A DNA stretch of 64,000 nucleotides from an uncultured Eubacteriales bacterium. Lineage in GTDB: Bacteria; Bacillota; Clostridia; Christensenellales; CAG-917. The DNA is taken from positions 8,243 through 72,242 of the forward strand of contig URIZ01000007.1 of NCBI GenBank assembly GCA_900548005.1, written 5' to 3'. The translations under genes were made by a program, and so were the position numbers. The notes under the pieces are model-generated. The model had not been told where the DNA came from. It worked only from the letters and a program-made list of their open reading frames with translations, and did not search any database. Positions 21,001 to 25,934 of this stretch are shown in pieces (position 1 is the first letter of the stretch; each line of letters begins with the position of its first letter).

Positions 21001-23338
21001 CGACAAGGGATTGTATCATCTCACCTACGACAACGCTCCTTCTGCAAGCGATATGAAGAATCTCACTTCCACGCTTGAAAGAACGATGACCGTCCATGTG
21101 TGGAACTCCGCCGACAAAGACCGTGAAGTCATGGATGCGTTTGAGATGAAGATCAAGCTCCGCGTGGCAAAAGTCACCGCAATGAACAGTGACGTGGCAT
21201 ATACGGATATGTCCGCAGGCGACTACCGCTATGAGTTTGACGCATACGCAGACGATTGGAACGCGTCAGTCTACAACACCGACAACTATGCAAAGGACGT
21301 CACCTACTACGTAGGCGGACAATTCATCCTTGCACAGACTTGGTGGACGGAAGGCGTGACCAATGACGGTGGCGAGACAGTGTACAACGACGTTTACAAC
21401 AGACGTCACGGCACGTACGTCGTTTACGGCAAAGAATTTGCAAGCGCAAGCCAATACGCGGGCGTCACGTTCTACACCTTCAACAAGAGCGCGAAGACCT
21501 ACACCAAGTACAACGGCACGGTCAACTATGACGCGTCTGCAACGTCATACAAGGACGATGACGGCAACGACTTGTACTTGTTCGTGTACGTCACAACGCA
21601 AACGCTCGGCGCAACGTGGGACGCAACAGGCGTGTCTTACGGATATAAGGGCGGCAACGTCACAGTAAAGGCAAACGTCGCAAGCAAGGTCGCAGGCAAC
21701 AGCGCAAACGCAAACGTCAACGTCGTCGTTCATATCGACAGCATGAAAAACACGAGCGCGAAGTTCACCGAAAACGATCTTAACGCAACGACAGGCAAGT
21801 TCTACGACGCGAACACCGAAACGTTCATCATCGACCCGTACACAAGCGAACAAATCTTCGACAGAGTCACGGGCTATGACGGAAATCGCTACGAGAAATC
21901 CGCAACCGCAACGTCGGGCTACGTCAGGAATAATCTTGACGGCACTTACAAACTCGAAGGCGGCGAATACGTCGAGTTGAAGGGCGAAGAACTTGACAGA
22001 AAATACGTCAACTTCCCGTCCACGATCACGCTCGGCGAGACCAAGTCTTTGCCGATTACGTGGGACTTCAGCGGCGTCAACGTGACGTACGCAGGCGGTG
22101 AATTCACGGCGCAGGCAATCGTCAACTATGAAGGCGAGTACAACTACGGCAAGTCGAGCGCAAACGATGACAAGATCAACAATCTCGGATTGCAAAAGAT
22201 CAAAGTCACCGTCAAGGTGCTTGACAGAAGCGCGAAAGGCGCAGACGCAACCACCGAGAACGCGTTCAAGCAACTTGCAGGTTATGTCAACACCGTCAAG
22301 ACGGGCGATGCTCAATTCATCAACCCGTACGAATATCAAAAACCGACAATGCCGACAACCATTACGCTCAACGTTCGCAAGAGTGTTGTAGTGGCGGGCG
22401 TGCAAACGGACGAAACCGAAACTCGCACGTACAGCACGATCGTCGGCAACGGCGACGGAACGCTTGTGTGGAGCTATGACGAATTTAGACCTTCATACAC
22501 CGGCGGCGTCATAAATATGGTTGCAAAACTCATTGATAAGGACGGCAACGTGCAATCCTACAAAGTGCCCTTCCTTGTCAAGAGAATGATCGCAAGCAAC
22601 ATCGCTGCAACAAGCGGCACGTACATCAGCGCGGTCGAGAACGGCATTGCCGCCACCGACTTCTTGCTCAACCCGTACAGCACGTCAAGTCAAACCATGC
22701 CGTTTGACTACACGGTGACGTTCAACGTGTTCAACCCGACCTACGACGCGACAAACGGCACGGTGAAATATGAGGAAAGCGCGTCTTCAACAAGCACCAT
22801 CAACTTCAACTACGTCATCGTGTCGATGCCTGCAAACACCACTTATGAAGTGACTTCGAGCGGCATCACCTCTTCGGCGGACGGACAACGCGCAACCTTG
22901 CAACTCGGCGCACAAGAGCGTATCAGCGTTGGCATCAAGCAAGCCAACAAGAACGTGGCAGTCCCGTCTGTGACAATCTCCAACACCGGAGAGTCGCTGC
23001 CGATGACCTACAATGTCGGCTCTGTCGAGATGCGCGTGGCATGGTTCGGCAAAGCGGAAGTGTACGACATCTCGGGCAACAAGGTTGCAAGCTACTCGGT
23101 GACGTTCTCGTCAACGGACGAATTGTTTGCATTGCCCAAGTTTGCAGACCGCAAGGTCGTCTACACGCTCGTTGCGGCAGTGGGCACTGTGGTTGACGCA
23201 AACGGAACTGTGGTGACAACTCGCGTTGCAACCCAAGACGACGTGAACACGATCGGTGCAAACGTTGTTTCCGTGGGACAAACAATACCCATGTATCAAG
23301 CAATCTCCGGCACAACCGTCATCCCCATCAACGAATAA
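2..23338 (+). CDS. Giant repetitive surface-type protein (5' partial)
   Basis: One frame stays open from base 2 to the TAA at 23336-23338, at least 7778 codons. No SD-preceded start is visible, so the true start and any signal peptide lie upstream. Residues 1 to about 5400 (numbered from the GTG at 11) are about 11 large modules. Each opens with a helical, hydrophobic stretch, continues into beta-rich Leu/Asp text (alternating L-x-L-x), and has a recurring phrase like GxYYxNNTLYxDL. Modules are separated by acidic linkers such as DAMTAGD near residues 113, 530, 792, 1184, 1669, 2154, 2694, 3464, 4066, 4475 and 4900. Tyr-rich inserts (GxxYxYNxxTGxY) recur. From about 5400 to the end the text is Ig-like beta repeats with a (D/N)PY motif. 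Cys is rare. No LPXTG, no C-terminal membrane segment and no catalytic motif was seen. An adhesin or S-layer-like role is inference. A terminator follows directly. Confidence 0.85.
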   Translation, partial: EENVKKTTMAFDTQMNLNYEIRLAGQLDLAPLVDYLLGGASINTKDNASALMIELTGKKFDNARTTLLGVYYSAGALYIDATNFGLGKVKADVDLYEIILSLLAKDSTIDINGTRDALTAGDTTAATKKALALSVIATLTSDAFKIQIANGIAQIVYQLLGIDVSDITAWVEIAWANLAANHDGKPIRIHGDVNNSAGVTIGSAEIYAKDIDLKIGGEMGEIIIRRDESSADNGKELGEYLNGSTDDVYEDATLFNEYGDITVPSIFAEINGTFFVGAEAGNHNWTVGEWIASFLDDSKPELKSFIRQLLLQFNTPVEAGANIGFRIALNARLNPEVPIDFTQNVVFKKFASTELAALANYVEVYKLVGTKYTLLTQEERANFEGDVYLKQYIAEGIALTKVTAENFRGDAYVEMDGRYVKVTVSDENAANFAGVQLFTTASLLDLPYILSHSDIAIEIYNKNINEIDAMSQAEKVKHVLVALRLVYTGVNAAGKGVSTLYVDLRDDFHVALANISLADLLGGLMNKGKGGSTASTAAESGEGDNKDEKNSLLSTVSAVLGSLISYIGVDQSGVKVNFAEAFIATLVSMLAGKQINADEFIKLNSDESYIALAWKYNLALKLKIDPAYIGLEISSIKLDLGADGGVLPSDFDQSIYTTAENLDTLSLNLDLRLNLDIKGQKEEVRLEKYLDLLVKDLGLKLGLTFDKDITYKLGLKLGANLALNDPNSTKIVVEIKNIVEDTNIIAIYVNGQNVYVDLGALGRKAFYLENTNVSELICNEIAKLLGNLNGLVSGTGDAQTAGDAADMSADEKMQVILSIADGKIGVLVMQNVIVGLIAALTSNGSAGDVDIAKVLEAFDLDLSVDVDLQLKPSLSIDVNVDSNLIGLGVSVKAIDLSTGKGSAAYTSVEEKVAREIAKKDYKEITDSSYIGDRYKKEIVDGKVVYVKDDAGTYMPVDHYEALTNAHIVSVDVAMIVDYYGSATYTYIDNERILSSYSPKDRYSKNAHDNRFVQDANGHYVRDGFTFNELIEMLLNMDKLQSILATMLPQIRISTEGGNISFGKIDNAFSVGDLLTRLGLSLVLSDMIDDGFKLDISAKLDLDAIGLSDLSKVDFKNLNLDVKTILKGLEAKIGVDFTYEDGANSKVKINIYLVDGIVYVDLKGLDGPRVQIDLLDLIKKLGVAISADNDAMTAGDQSGNGNEGGGSQGGTENKIDFVKILNLVVKNIVLAAKPWEVNPEFNRIDNLGVFVRSNFINDLLSMLFKTKFESANTVVDETQSGIFLRPSSDKFASYGYDEMLTLGLMIALVNKQDPIKDNAGNTKQYTWSLDLGVDAKIDLESVDTYETLLDVDERLEFIALDDYITNILALVNGFYKDSFQKAEEPVDGTVYYTFHEDPAGQYVKKTGMYRLLNEGEKTEGVTLYSRGYATVVAGVGYELVYTQDTAGDFVFDEEKDVFVRKDAYTGASTTYYRREERAIKKVVDGVVTEENEAIANLALYSKFGVPQYQDQNVALSVSGLIYFNSDSAQSANAGGLISNLFGDMIINLQTLSAFHAGIGLRVSANVDLAALDLKGLLSGEKFDKFIENSDLNKVELAIEFIEVDENGYFAKYTNGEEKVLGGLYLNNGTLYMDLTEIVTTAENYSKIDNFVDFAKKLKDKFGKKDDKPKDKSGDAQTASDVDAQQGNVTSATRDALITLAYSDAQFQIQLTRALLAFVLSSFMPDLGSIEDVFDEFNISLGVDLGQAVYKKISDLQASNPEEYSKFTDPTNPEYAAYQADRYRYESNVDTYKILPLVKYVLSGGEYYLESETLMYTKDAEGAYVATNVYVDGATYIKKGAAYVLCDKEVEGKYVHATADYFGLINVGVDQYFNLRSYKMYRKVDGKLVETNTFIKGDTVLQYNGSEYDVLNVYEHEYGYVKDVNGDYYRTVDAYNGIGEYYLGLNIAVGCVNAGLKVGGLNIDFGAGNELLPDYIKDGKAHSRVEVGADGRKEEHVYESKLSDTEKKKFADVPTNPFYDSIITFGFSVELEFGITEGTLDFGRIVSAILGNLTGVIVEMPPTTKGYSSAHFRLDVSLMIDIYDLTKSELKLELINITETGYESLWAGIYYINNTVYLNLEDTFNIQKVAIGGLNIAEILKDYIIDFDTDEMFVYKPRTQSGSTNEAFVAEDSTTSGEVDFTNKDLALALLINKDKLTLALGNILFRTILEYIPEDLLGFKLKDLFYEEITGNLKIDLDTSDSINLALGASLGLVGERFNSFATVTTAGDSDEEKIAIENITNGSEKYYVFRKQGEAVAIDSTTSAQTGYFVQSDNKQYFRAIAPGESVAADKLYVRYRVAREGGRFVMREVLDNGKGDGSEVLGNKLYKVEAGDVLYKFEKGAVANLSYVGDGTKYDMTMTLSLQIKHLNVAFTNSRSYVLSGEDLAEYTNFDDVDRFTISETIDITTSFKTGKDNDIDLSAVLQKFIPGLTQDQLLVIQSVADDGGDVNRQLQLVLEGDIQIAALLNYMRTTLLKYTDGDTDVFEGDMDFFTVIKLLKDVLKKIPQTELTALIADVASFVNLKVALQTKGGNDTDFHTMLGLYMVGGTFELLTDAERNDVYGEEYIDPSQRYDHYFETPSGSYYFDETTGEYKFIGASEYSGTRYSYDSSYCYKNEKGNYKRANGGLFIDLSYFNIPSVRVDANEVRKLVMSLVGKSTGETEALTVADGENGGENGGENGGENGGENGGEEGDKKEDTKIEFPLIKDDTILGYIRTFLYGVQITSRYVKALVTPDYINQILTLLMGEDAIQFDKAEFENMPNLMLYTDNTRYSYEKLGEVVKEFDAAVERHQTANPDFLNTAEYKAMRKALNEMLSRSKVLYNIDEYKGTADAASKGIYFRDTDGAYVQKSDMSASQRAAYDAKVVAGTAAYYDINKIDVYIRLLNVADGSLTGNYVLYSQASQTQINNCEKYDGLKKFGINTPRLYTLTDEVTGTYTAISDDLYAVNPLALRNSFISLNLYLWNYEISLNILAPKVGVTKFQYAKGSEAGNFDIVGIAQGARYVDTDETLYTSVDKESDGIDNWTFDYGTTFDADKYLANPRYYEYKNRYYVIDDSSLFVKNNGKFELATKDGKTFPDYIRGMIKGEEYFVYTGTSYESIQRVYVYKKEVYNTQKKVLITDEWLASQRAQLIAGGMSEKEADAQIAKYNDPANYWIKVQQESSILQPDFNKPEYKDYAFKEYVDTDDMYYISLALRGNLFVNAGKIYFSYNDYEQIYNSLHPTAHLTDPVLANISYKKYHGDYVQVTDAAEIATLKANGGLYVWANSVLGEQYDGVNEALGEVLGGLLGGMKGKFQVTEDATLNIYFTLRLNLGFKLYILPKFAIDVRDLDVAIDVWGEQNDKLEGGGYVTREDRDKNNYTGKLLDGSKPHLLGIYYDNDKETGKAGLYLDVESLLGKEAKLYVDMSAYTIEEVIGGLIGGLVANGNKDNADAMTAADTFGKNKDAQDPDAMSLFINVFTNSIALNVTSGFLKVIIQELMPDNASIADYLPNLKVYLKQNLNPYDITLGVLLFNQKGDVPVLNLGFNIQGLNGEEGKSSEIQFGRQEDILARQQGENNIFYYANFYRNNGVYEYGNYYGKNFDEKDYVALFKDADGKDYYATKDGAFKLEGGVIVSAETGYTGQRYSLYNGPEDRFSRCDTLMEEIVETRRYALGTPYDHTYQSIVYTDVNGLYMPVAQQLNNIRSSDYRDLDATKQFEAYNGTLYVLDSNLNYVIKSKGALKGFTGSGNLQYALKGEYPQANASELAREITLNGKQYVPIDPNNDGYTDLFEADGYTPYTAGAIDNHTGAAYVGTLYTRSERTKNGVKYYAYTASNVTTATYTSGKYYYPNSPVKAYKLTTDFTNYTKALSLNLGDILGGGKFDVTSMLADLKSVEIGAKLDMLMTLDDVINWTYQMTKFINDPTICDYLHFIATSLKENKEFQSTIGLGVDLKVYLMTENLFKMLAGDKSVGLLQVLEGAKLYLELTYNTNFHGDKAPKGYLWVEVRNGKLYLNIDVHEIGDIVGWGNFFSYGIIDGLDLSVLFKSDATTAQAGVAADDDEEVSTGIIPANVWSIINVVLGRLLVANDFITVGLNETLLADLIAMLADSDSEILQGIGQFLPKLRTTNTKDTSGITINFFGYEPSIDVNLGFKVGTTFYLTVDEYNKKYGVSGKYAVTSDWNGTEFGFNKDNGKYTVAETHSDDNYVLVSTDEYALISYAYPKWEGKKYSYNAATGKFFEDADGLYLKQGDFAIMISLGGLYAKVNKDFSVNKDEKMADRDDEGNIIRDSEGNAKYDNYVKLQDVKACIELSLGISLYGSGSKENTGNVIDLSSLLDMIVGLISPNSAISGSTLKLNIVNEFGNKDVSYLSLDLIANIDLANWNVELGLRLVKNIVSKTDSTVIASKKTLLGVYVLGDTLYADLGILGDSAKISVGDLNLSGMLKNLLGKYLGVNDTANGEAGTATSDDIKTIENTMKDYAYFMVTVNPQKLLLQLNADLVNAVYRKIMQIRGLEQKDLIPDIGDLLLRAEAKDTYIKFKDEAEKAAYKGATYNLVDGKYVKVESGPKGEYRMSSRTELSLNLRLSDGLFMCIDIPAASITKELKDIREAFGLPYNAESEKKELTGYNQILSLDLQKLIAGETTLDISSLSLPTIGLHASVEFTMTSNNLKPGDAGYDVSLAGWARKVAQTLLDGTALLGNFVKLTADEKDKTSASYYTGKTYNYNATSKTYEAVSGDTMGEYKFVMADLNITMASEPINLTIDINANLNLAPVLAYGIGGILFSDIAVEIKTGDPINKTILSLYYLGSSRLMKKSAGNGWELTSASSGNSLYTENEIYSDALYIDASGLGLGKIKFQGIAGLLGATPGYGAPTRKDAITLENADTSADGATAATGALYMQIDIENGRLGVSFDNAFITTLLGLLGVNLPFDLPDIQSVAVAINTTDKGLDSINVNAILDSVGTGANIAISNVELGFGKSFIDSKNLIETVKTGYAGLTFSKTSGIMSLIQNVLDNLKPGLNITINNKVWEGVATGSAKGEYTYSTITLTGQKVFTATNLAVNNGYPDKGYKILLNLALNRVGGNYNVSLKVVEGGNNIFITQLDPGGNLVKFLSIVPAVQNLLDCLDLSSMMADAFPLQLTKNNDGDDKTFEYPTAKTATDNVNAIGWNEDKTSYSYTADMSNLIKSVGINLFNSYGYVPYYEGMPAVTNGAGKISIKAELNKDAYNELILMVNCILFNLLSKANNLDEPWFVDVDALDKSEKNPSKVTLGTTKNAVTNFFDGLDALVKRGATTQEKVNYVEPYARSLPFTFIKWAVRVIAQDAVNVGIGLWGLLQNLGPGTIQNLSELIGTILPLPFASGSINPTLNIYLDFDPQPTEYGLSNEYTMNPGIQAIEIMVNGTKNTSDANGGAGGSSSMLYNKAKSNDMSTMKFMKDGGGATNETTTDLGWAWDFFMLRITPYSTVEKSYKTGLLQFDDSDSASSISGNAPTEIVIEDPATRTGYAMKDGQKKAFQLRDSYFFDGNIFPQKASVTFASLDEQGKPLSSYYPGSPYKDATGTQIVWDAASVDLTAATSTDENGRRLAGYVYGYALNTVLYAIPVYVTNDFEMQSLKGYYRNSDGSYTAKALALDIDKTSSKYMATLPDLVRLQFASGTYTFGTTLTNATGGTAYAVINALSNAPADTNGYQMLPQPTQDEINKGAADNLNDDGNKYVIYPAYVAGLVKNEDGSYKTFSVGDKTYYVLDRGSLPTGKAFPTGTFSWDSADFKYDWQGSTKWANGDEANVIKVGYTYQWGLAKQVKSSIDLTAKNYKISRLTSMADANGNTVALKSERDDKGTYTTVLTIDAMSITAETQDLAAYIKKFNAVSGKFATEGSMTGFDVEWDTTALEEAIKNITKNGVINYYNGLEATIKAKVGGDRFEIATSVTKNGLTDSTSGFVGQNKTFSGKLAQEVNVKVVVSSYVYDSMADTLTFDPYSSKTITADSFGTRFKINVKDISGGKVEKTLTTGEGSNLNITAPFIKVGNAYLDAYNNGIYTIGENDITFEGYKRSKDYPLYAKLEIGTQFSGMQVVYVPITVAEAKPSTLSVDVAHEDTFNPNWFKGKEHAKYQVSFGGGATHEMYPDWSTVKYYTNAACSKLKADQDIFSGGTIYAQVEAYAQDAEGNKLGLVLTGHDDKGNPVYKMQTITLRLNVEQQSIASVNFFYDETIGDIYAMSKQEREAIADKLADKSLYTGSVYAQSHIAGGVAYGINPVSFAQNRDNYFTVGDWGDAVNGTAVLVNLTKGTYSGKRYNSDGTENPQGLYKKDVSSGKFVALTDGELGNPYIAYIQGWTTKISSADVNGIDMQTVWAKIGGNNVQINVNIPSYNVTSATLKNTTLDIKTDSEGAPLGTVAGKSGNELSLVYNVTKGWSLPTSATVTTMEGTGAFDTAMTWLDYSAPNRNEISIDAHGKYVTRKYRFYDGLSIQTEDYVAKIYLEGFLDNVQVTLNNQATSYDVFDAFKFATTATVVANGETFDSVPVQWESTAMPTAEEIKQGSFTRKAYIMTLGTEFGAENGGWAQDFTFTINNNFTFVDNAAGFTGDFASGFGYTLTTDKFYGGLPRTAQVKVADKSIAVNMAWNKTYTTAGFAGEMTVTASNDDFTCQFNVNVNVASAGITALASGTQFVLDPYSVESTLFASGTMQDVFVNGSGLTQKVLASYSLKDANASFKSEQDFYDNITKFFGKKIKLNVTYTYFGGADVMNETSEIEVYVADRTIMFVTDHAYRSVIVDTFIKKDSSYLPRELDVTTVLGGMNEHVFKAYFDWSGIDELIKSGKSDSSFIVNTIVGVENALGGYVYQDIDEDGKKEYVTIDKYIEYMVAKTGNKDFALTTETTYMLARQAVNVPVTVLDRTIVDGLLMLDETTLQYAFTDANSYSTITDTLVGAGRNDGRYIDIVYDKVSGMPKEYVYYNHMAYIGADALPKSMTLTFANGDKGLYHLTYDNAPSASDMKNLTSTLERTMTVHVWNSADKDREVMDAFEMKIKLRVAKVTAMNSDVAYTDMSAGDYRYEFDAYADDWNASVYNTDNYAKDVTYYVGGQFILAQTWWTEGVTNDGGETVYNDVYNRRHGTYVVYGKEFASASQYAGVTFYTFNKSAKTYTKYNGTVNYDASATSYKDDDGNDLYLFVYVTTQTLGATWDATGVSYGYKGGNVTVKANVASKVAGNSANANVNVVVHIDSMKNTSAKFTENDLNATTGKFYDANTETFIIDPYTSEQIFDRVTGYDGNRYEKSATATSGYVRNNLDGTYKLEGGEYVELKGEELDRKYVNFPSTITLGETKSLPITWDFSGVNVTYAGGEFTAQAIVNYEGEYNYGKSSANDDKINNLGLQKIKVTVKVLDRSAKGADATTENAFKQLAGYVNTVKTGDAQFINPYEYQKPTMPTTITLNVRKSVVVAGVQTDETETRTYSTIVGNGDGTLVWSYDEFRPSYTGGVINMVAKLIDKDGNVQSYKVPFLVKRMIASNIAATSGTYISAVENGIAATDFLLNPYSTSSQTMPFDYTVTFNVFNPTYDATNGTVKYEESASSTSTINFNYVIVSMPANTTYEVTSSGITSSADGQRATLQLGAQERISVGIKQANKNVAVPSVTISNTGESLPMTYNVGSVEMRVAWFGKAEVYDISGNKVASYSVTFSSTDELFALPKFADRKVVYTLVAAVGTVVDANGTVVTTRVATQDDVNTIGANVVSVGQTIPMYQAISGTTVIPINE
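8126..8185 (+). repeat. 12-bp tandem repeat, five copies, in the giant gene
   Basis: Five perfect copies of ggtgaaaacggc encode a Gly-Glu-Asn-Gly linker inside the giant gene, between two of its large modules. In-frame 12-bp units can expand or contract without breaking the frame. Confidence 0.95.
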
Positions 23339-23358
23339 GCGACGTTATCGCTTGAAAG

Positions 23359-23388
23359 AAACTCGCGCTTCGGCGCGAGTTTTCTTTT
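23359..23388 (+). terminator. Rho-independent terminator after the giant gene
   Basis: Perfect 10-bp stem aaactcgcgc / gcgcgagttt with a TTCG tetraloop, followed by ttttctttt, 20 bp after the stop codon. Confidence 0.95.
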
Positions 23389-23635
23389 GCAAAAAAGCAA
23401 GCGCGGCTTTTGTGTTGCTTGTCAAAATTAAGTCGAAAAACGAGCATGCGGTTGTGCGCAAGTCGAAAAAGCGGCGGGGCAGCCTATCATGGTTTGCAAA
23501 GCAGAGTGGCAAAAGCGGCGTGTACGGATTTTGTGTCGGATGTCACGAGAAAGTCGCAAAAAGGGCGGACGGGGCGAAAAATCGTAGTTTGCCGCTCAAA
23601 ATGTATAAAAACACGCGCGCAAAATAAAATTTTTA
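23389..23635. other. Intergenic stretch, nothing recognised
   Basis: About 250 bp between the giant gene's terminator and the next promoter. Short open frames here have no SD and no recognisable protein; no tRNA or clear hairpin series was seen. Confidence 0.6.
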
Positions 23636-23687
23636 TTGAAATTGCGCATATATATGGTATAATGTTGTCAACAAGAAAAACAAGGAG
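23636..23687 (+). promoter_or_regulatory. Promoter and SD for the SPFH gene
   Basis: TTGAAA at 23636-23641, 16-bp spacer, perfect TATAAT at 23658-23663. SD aaggag at 23682-23687 sits 6 bases before the ATG at 23694. Confidence 0.8.
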
Positions 23688-23693
23688 ATTGCT

Positions 23694-24809
23694 ATGGGCT
23701 TGATCAAAAGACAACTTCTCAAAGTCATCCAATGGGAAGACAGCACTCAAAATACTATAGTTCAAAAATTCGAATACGACGACAGATATGCCATTATGAA
23801 GGGATCGGAGCTTATCGTCAGACCTTCTCAAGCGGCGATTTTCGTTTATCGCGGCTCGATCTGCGACGTGTTCACCGAAGGCAATTGGAAACTCGATGAA
23901 GGTTCAACGCCCGTTCTCACCGCCATCGCCAACTGGAAATATGCGTTTGAAAACCCCAAACAAATAGACGTCTACTTCGTCAATTTGCGCAGATTCACGC
24001 AAATGAAGTGGGGCACGCCCAATCCCGTTATGATGCGCGACAAGGACTTTGGCATGATCCGCATCGCAGGTCACGGCGAATATTCCTTCCACGTTGCAAA
24101 CCCCGAAAAGTTCATGAAAGAGATTTTCGGCGCAACGCACTCATATAAGACGGAAGACATACAAGAACATCTCAAATCCATTGTGCTTGCAGAGCTGACC
24201 GATATGCTCGGCGAGTGCCAAATTCCCGCGCTCGAGCTTGCGGCAAACTATCTTGAGCTCGGCGACACGGTGTGCAACCACGCAAGAGCGAAATTCAACG
24301 CTCTCGGTCTTGACATCGACTCTGTCATCATCCGCAACTTCAAGCTGCCCGAGGCAGTGGAAAAGGCAATGGACAAGCGCACCACTCTCGGTGTGTTTGA
24401 CGGCAAGATGAGCGATTATGCTCAATACGAATCCGTGCAAGCAATGCGTGACGCGGCAAAGAACCCCGGTATGGGCGGTATGTTCGGCGCGGCAGGCATA
24501 GGTCTGGGAATGGGCGCAAGAGTGGGCAATCAATTTGCTCAAAGCCTTGACGAAACGCAGGTTCAGAAAGTCAAATGCGCAAAGTGCGGCGCAAGCGTGA
24601 AAGCAGGTGCGAAATTCTGCCCCGAATGCGGAGCAAAAGTCGGTGCTGCGGAAACCGCCAAATGCGCAAAATGCGGAGCAGACGTCCCCGTCGGATCAAA
24701 GTTCTGCCCCGAATGCGGAGCTCCTCAAAGCACCACTTGCCCCAAATGCAAGGCAAACGTCAAAGCAGGCATGAAATTCTGCCCCGAATGTGGAGCAAAA
24801 ATCGAATAA
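23694..24809 (+). CDS. SPFH-domain protein with C-terminal zinc ribbons (YdjI-like)
   Basis: 371 aa. Residues about 25-230 read as an SPFH (stomatin/flotillin-like) domain of the YdjI or 'virion core protein' type. A Gly/Met-rich linker follows (about 262-285). From about 295 to the end there are repeated CxKCG...CPECG pairs, giving three double-zinc-ribbon units. In Bacillus the YdjI family is placed at the membrane by zinc-ribbon membrane partners and is linked to envelope stress along with a PspA-like protein. Here the next gene, 10 bp downstream, is a zinc-ribbon protein with one C-terminal membrane segment, which fits that partnership. No PspA-like gene is present in the window. The start is fixed by the SD aaggag. 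Confidence 0.85.
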   Translation: MGLIKRQLLKVIQWEDSTQNTIVQKFEYDDRYAIMKGSELIVRPSQAAIFVYRGSICDVFTEGNWKLDEGSTPVLTAIANWKYAFENPKQIDVYFVNLRRFTQMKWGTPNPVMMRDKDFGMIRIAGHGEYSFHVANPEKFMKEIFGATHSYKTEDIQEHLKSIVLAELTDMLGECQIPALELAANYLELGDTVCNHARAKFNALGLDIDSVIIRNFKLPEAVEKAMDKRTTLGVFDGKMSDYAQYESVQAMRDAAKNPGMGGMFGAAGIGLGMGARVGNQFAQSLDETQVQKVKCAKCGASVKAGAKFCPECGAKVGAAETAKCAKCGADVPVGSKFCPECGAPQSTTCPKCKANVKAGMKFCPECGAKIE

Positions 24810-24819
24810 TCCATGATTT

Positions 24820-25893
24820 ATGGCAGACGTTTTCGACTATAAAAACACAGGCGTATCCAAGTGTTCCAACTGCGGCGCGGATATGGTCTACGATCCGAAA
24901 GTGGGCGCGTTGCATTGTTCCTATTGCGACGCGACTCGCGCTATTGAGAAAAGACAGTGTTTCAGGCGCGACTACGACAAGGAGTGCAAGGACGGGGCGG
25001 TGCTCATCGACGACGATGTATACAAATGCCCCAACTGCGGCGGCGATATTACGCTTGAATCGTTCGACACGGCTGTCAAATGTCCCTATTGCGGAGCAAC
25101 CAACATTGTCAAGATCGAAGATCTCAAAGGCTTGAAACCAAATGCCATTCTTCCGTTTGCGCTCGCGCAAGAAGACGCAGCCAACGCCGGCAAAAAGTGG
25201 ATAAAGAAGAAAATATTTGCGCCTATCGGGCTGAAAAAGAACTTCGCCGTGGACAAATTCAAGGGCATTTACATACCGTCCTATGCGTTTTCGTCCGACA
25301 CGTATTCCACCTATGAAGGCAGGTTTGGCGAAAGGCGCACTCGCACCGTGGGCTCGGGCAACGACAAGCGCACCGAAACGTATATCTATTGGTACAACGT
25401 CAGCGGTCAAAAGGATATGTCCTTTGAAGATATGCCTGTTGAGGCAAGCACGCAAATCGAACAAAAGGAGCTCAACAAAATCCTTCCTTTCGACACGCAA
25501 AATCTCGAGGCGTACAACAGAGATTACATCTCGGGTTTTGCCGCAGAGAGATACGACACTTCGCTTGCAGGCGGATTTTCCGTTGCGCAAGGTCAAATGA
25601 GTGAAGATATCAAAAACTCCATCAAGAGCGGCTACAGGGCTGACGTTGTGGACTATCTCAACGTCAACACCAAGTTCTGCAACAACAAATTCCACTATAT
25701 GCTCCTGCCCCTTTGGGTGTGTTCGTACAAGTATCGCAAGAAACTTTACGGCTTCATCATCAACGGCAGGACGGGCAAGTCCACAGGCAAATCGCCCGTG
25801 TCGCCTTGGAAGGTTGCAATCGCCGTGCTGTTCGCGCTCGGCTTGGTTGCGCTTGTGGTGTGGCTGTATCTCAGCGGCTTTTTCACAGAATAA
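24820..25893 (+). CDS. Zinc-ribbon membrane protein (YdjG-like)
   Basis: 357 aa. Two N-terminal TFIIB-like zinc ribbons are visible: Cys15/18 with Cys33/36, and a CPNCGGD...CPYCG pair at about 70-92. A long soluble middle region follows, then one hydrophobic segment at about 332-352 (VAIAVLFALGLVALVVWLYL), so the protein is probably tail-anchored with the ribbons in the cytoplasm. It lies 10 bp after the SPFH gene and is probably co-transcribed. By analogy with YdjG it may recruit the SPFH protein to the membrane; this is inference from context and architecture. The SD before the ATG is weak, which suggests translational coupling. Confidence 0.75.
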   Translation: MADVFDYKNTGVSKCSNCGADMVYDPKVGALHCSYCDATRAIEKRQCFRRDYDKECKDGAVLIDDDVYKCPNCGGDITLESFDTAVKCPYCGATNIVKIEDLKGLKPNAILPFALAQEDAANAGKKWIKKKIFAPIGLKKNFAVDKFKGIYIPSYAFSSDTYSTYEGRFGERRTRTVGSGNDKRTETYIYWYNVSGQKDMSFEDMPVEASTQIEQKELNKILPFDTQNLEAYNRDYISGFAAERYDTSLAGGFSVAQGQMSEDIKNSIKSGYRADVVDYLNVNTKFCNNKFHYMLLPLWVCSYKYRKKLYGFIINGRTGKSTGKSPVSPWKVAIAVLFALGLVALVVWLYLSGFFTE

Positions 25894-25934
25894 AAATATA
25901 AATTTTTATACAATCTTATATCGGAGGTAACACA

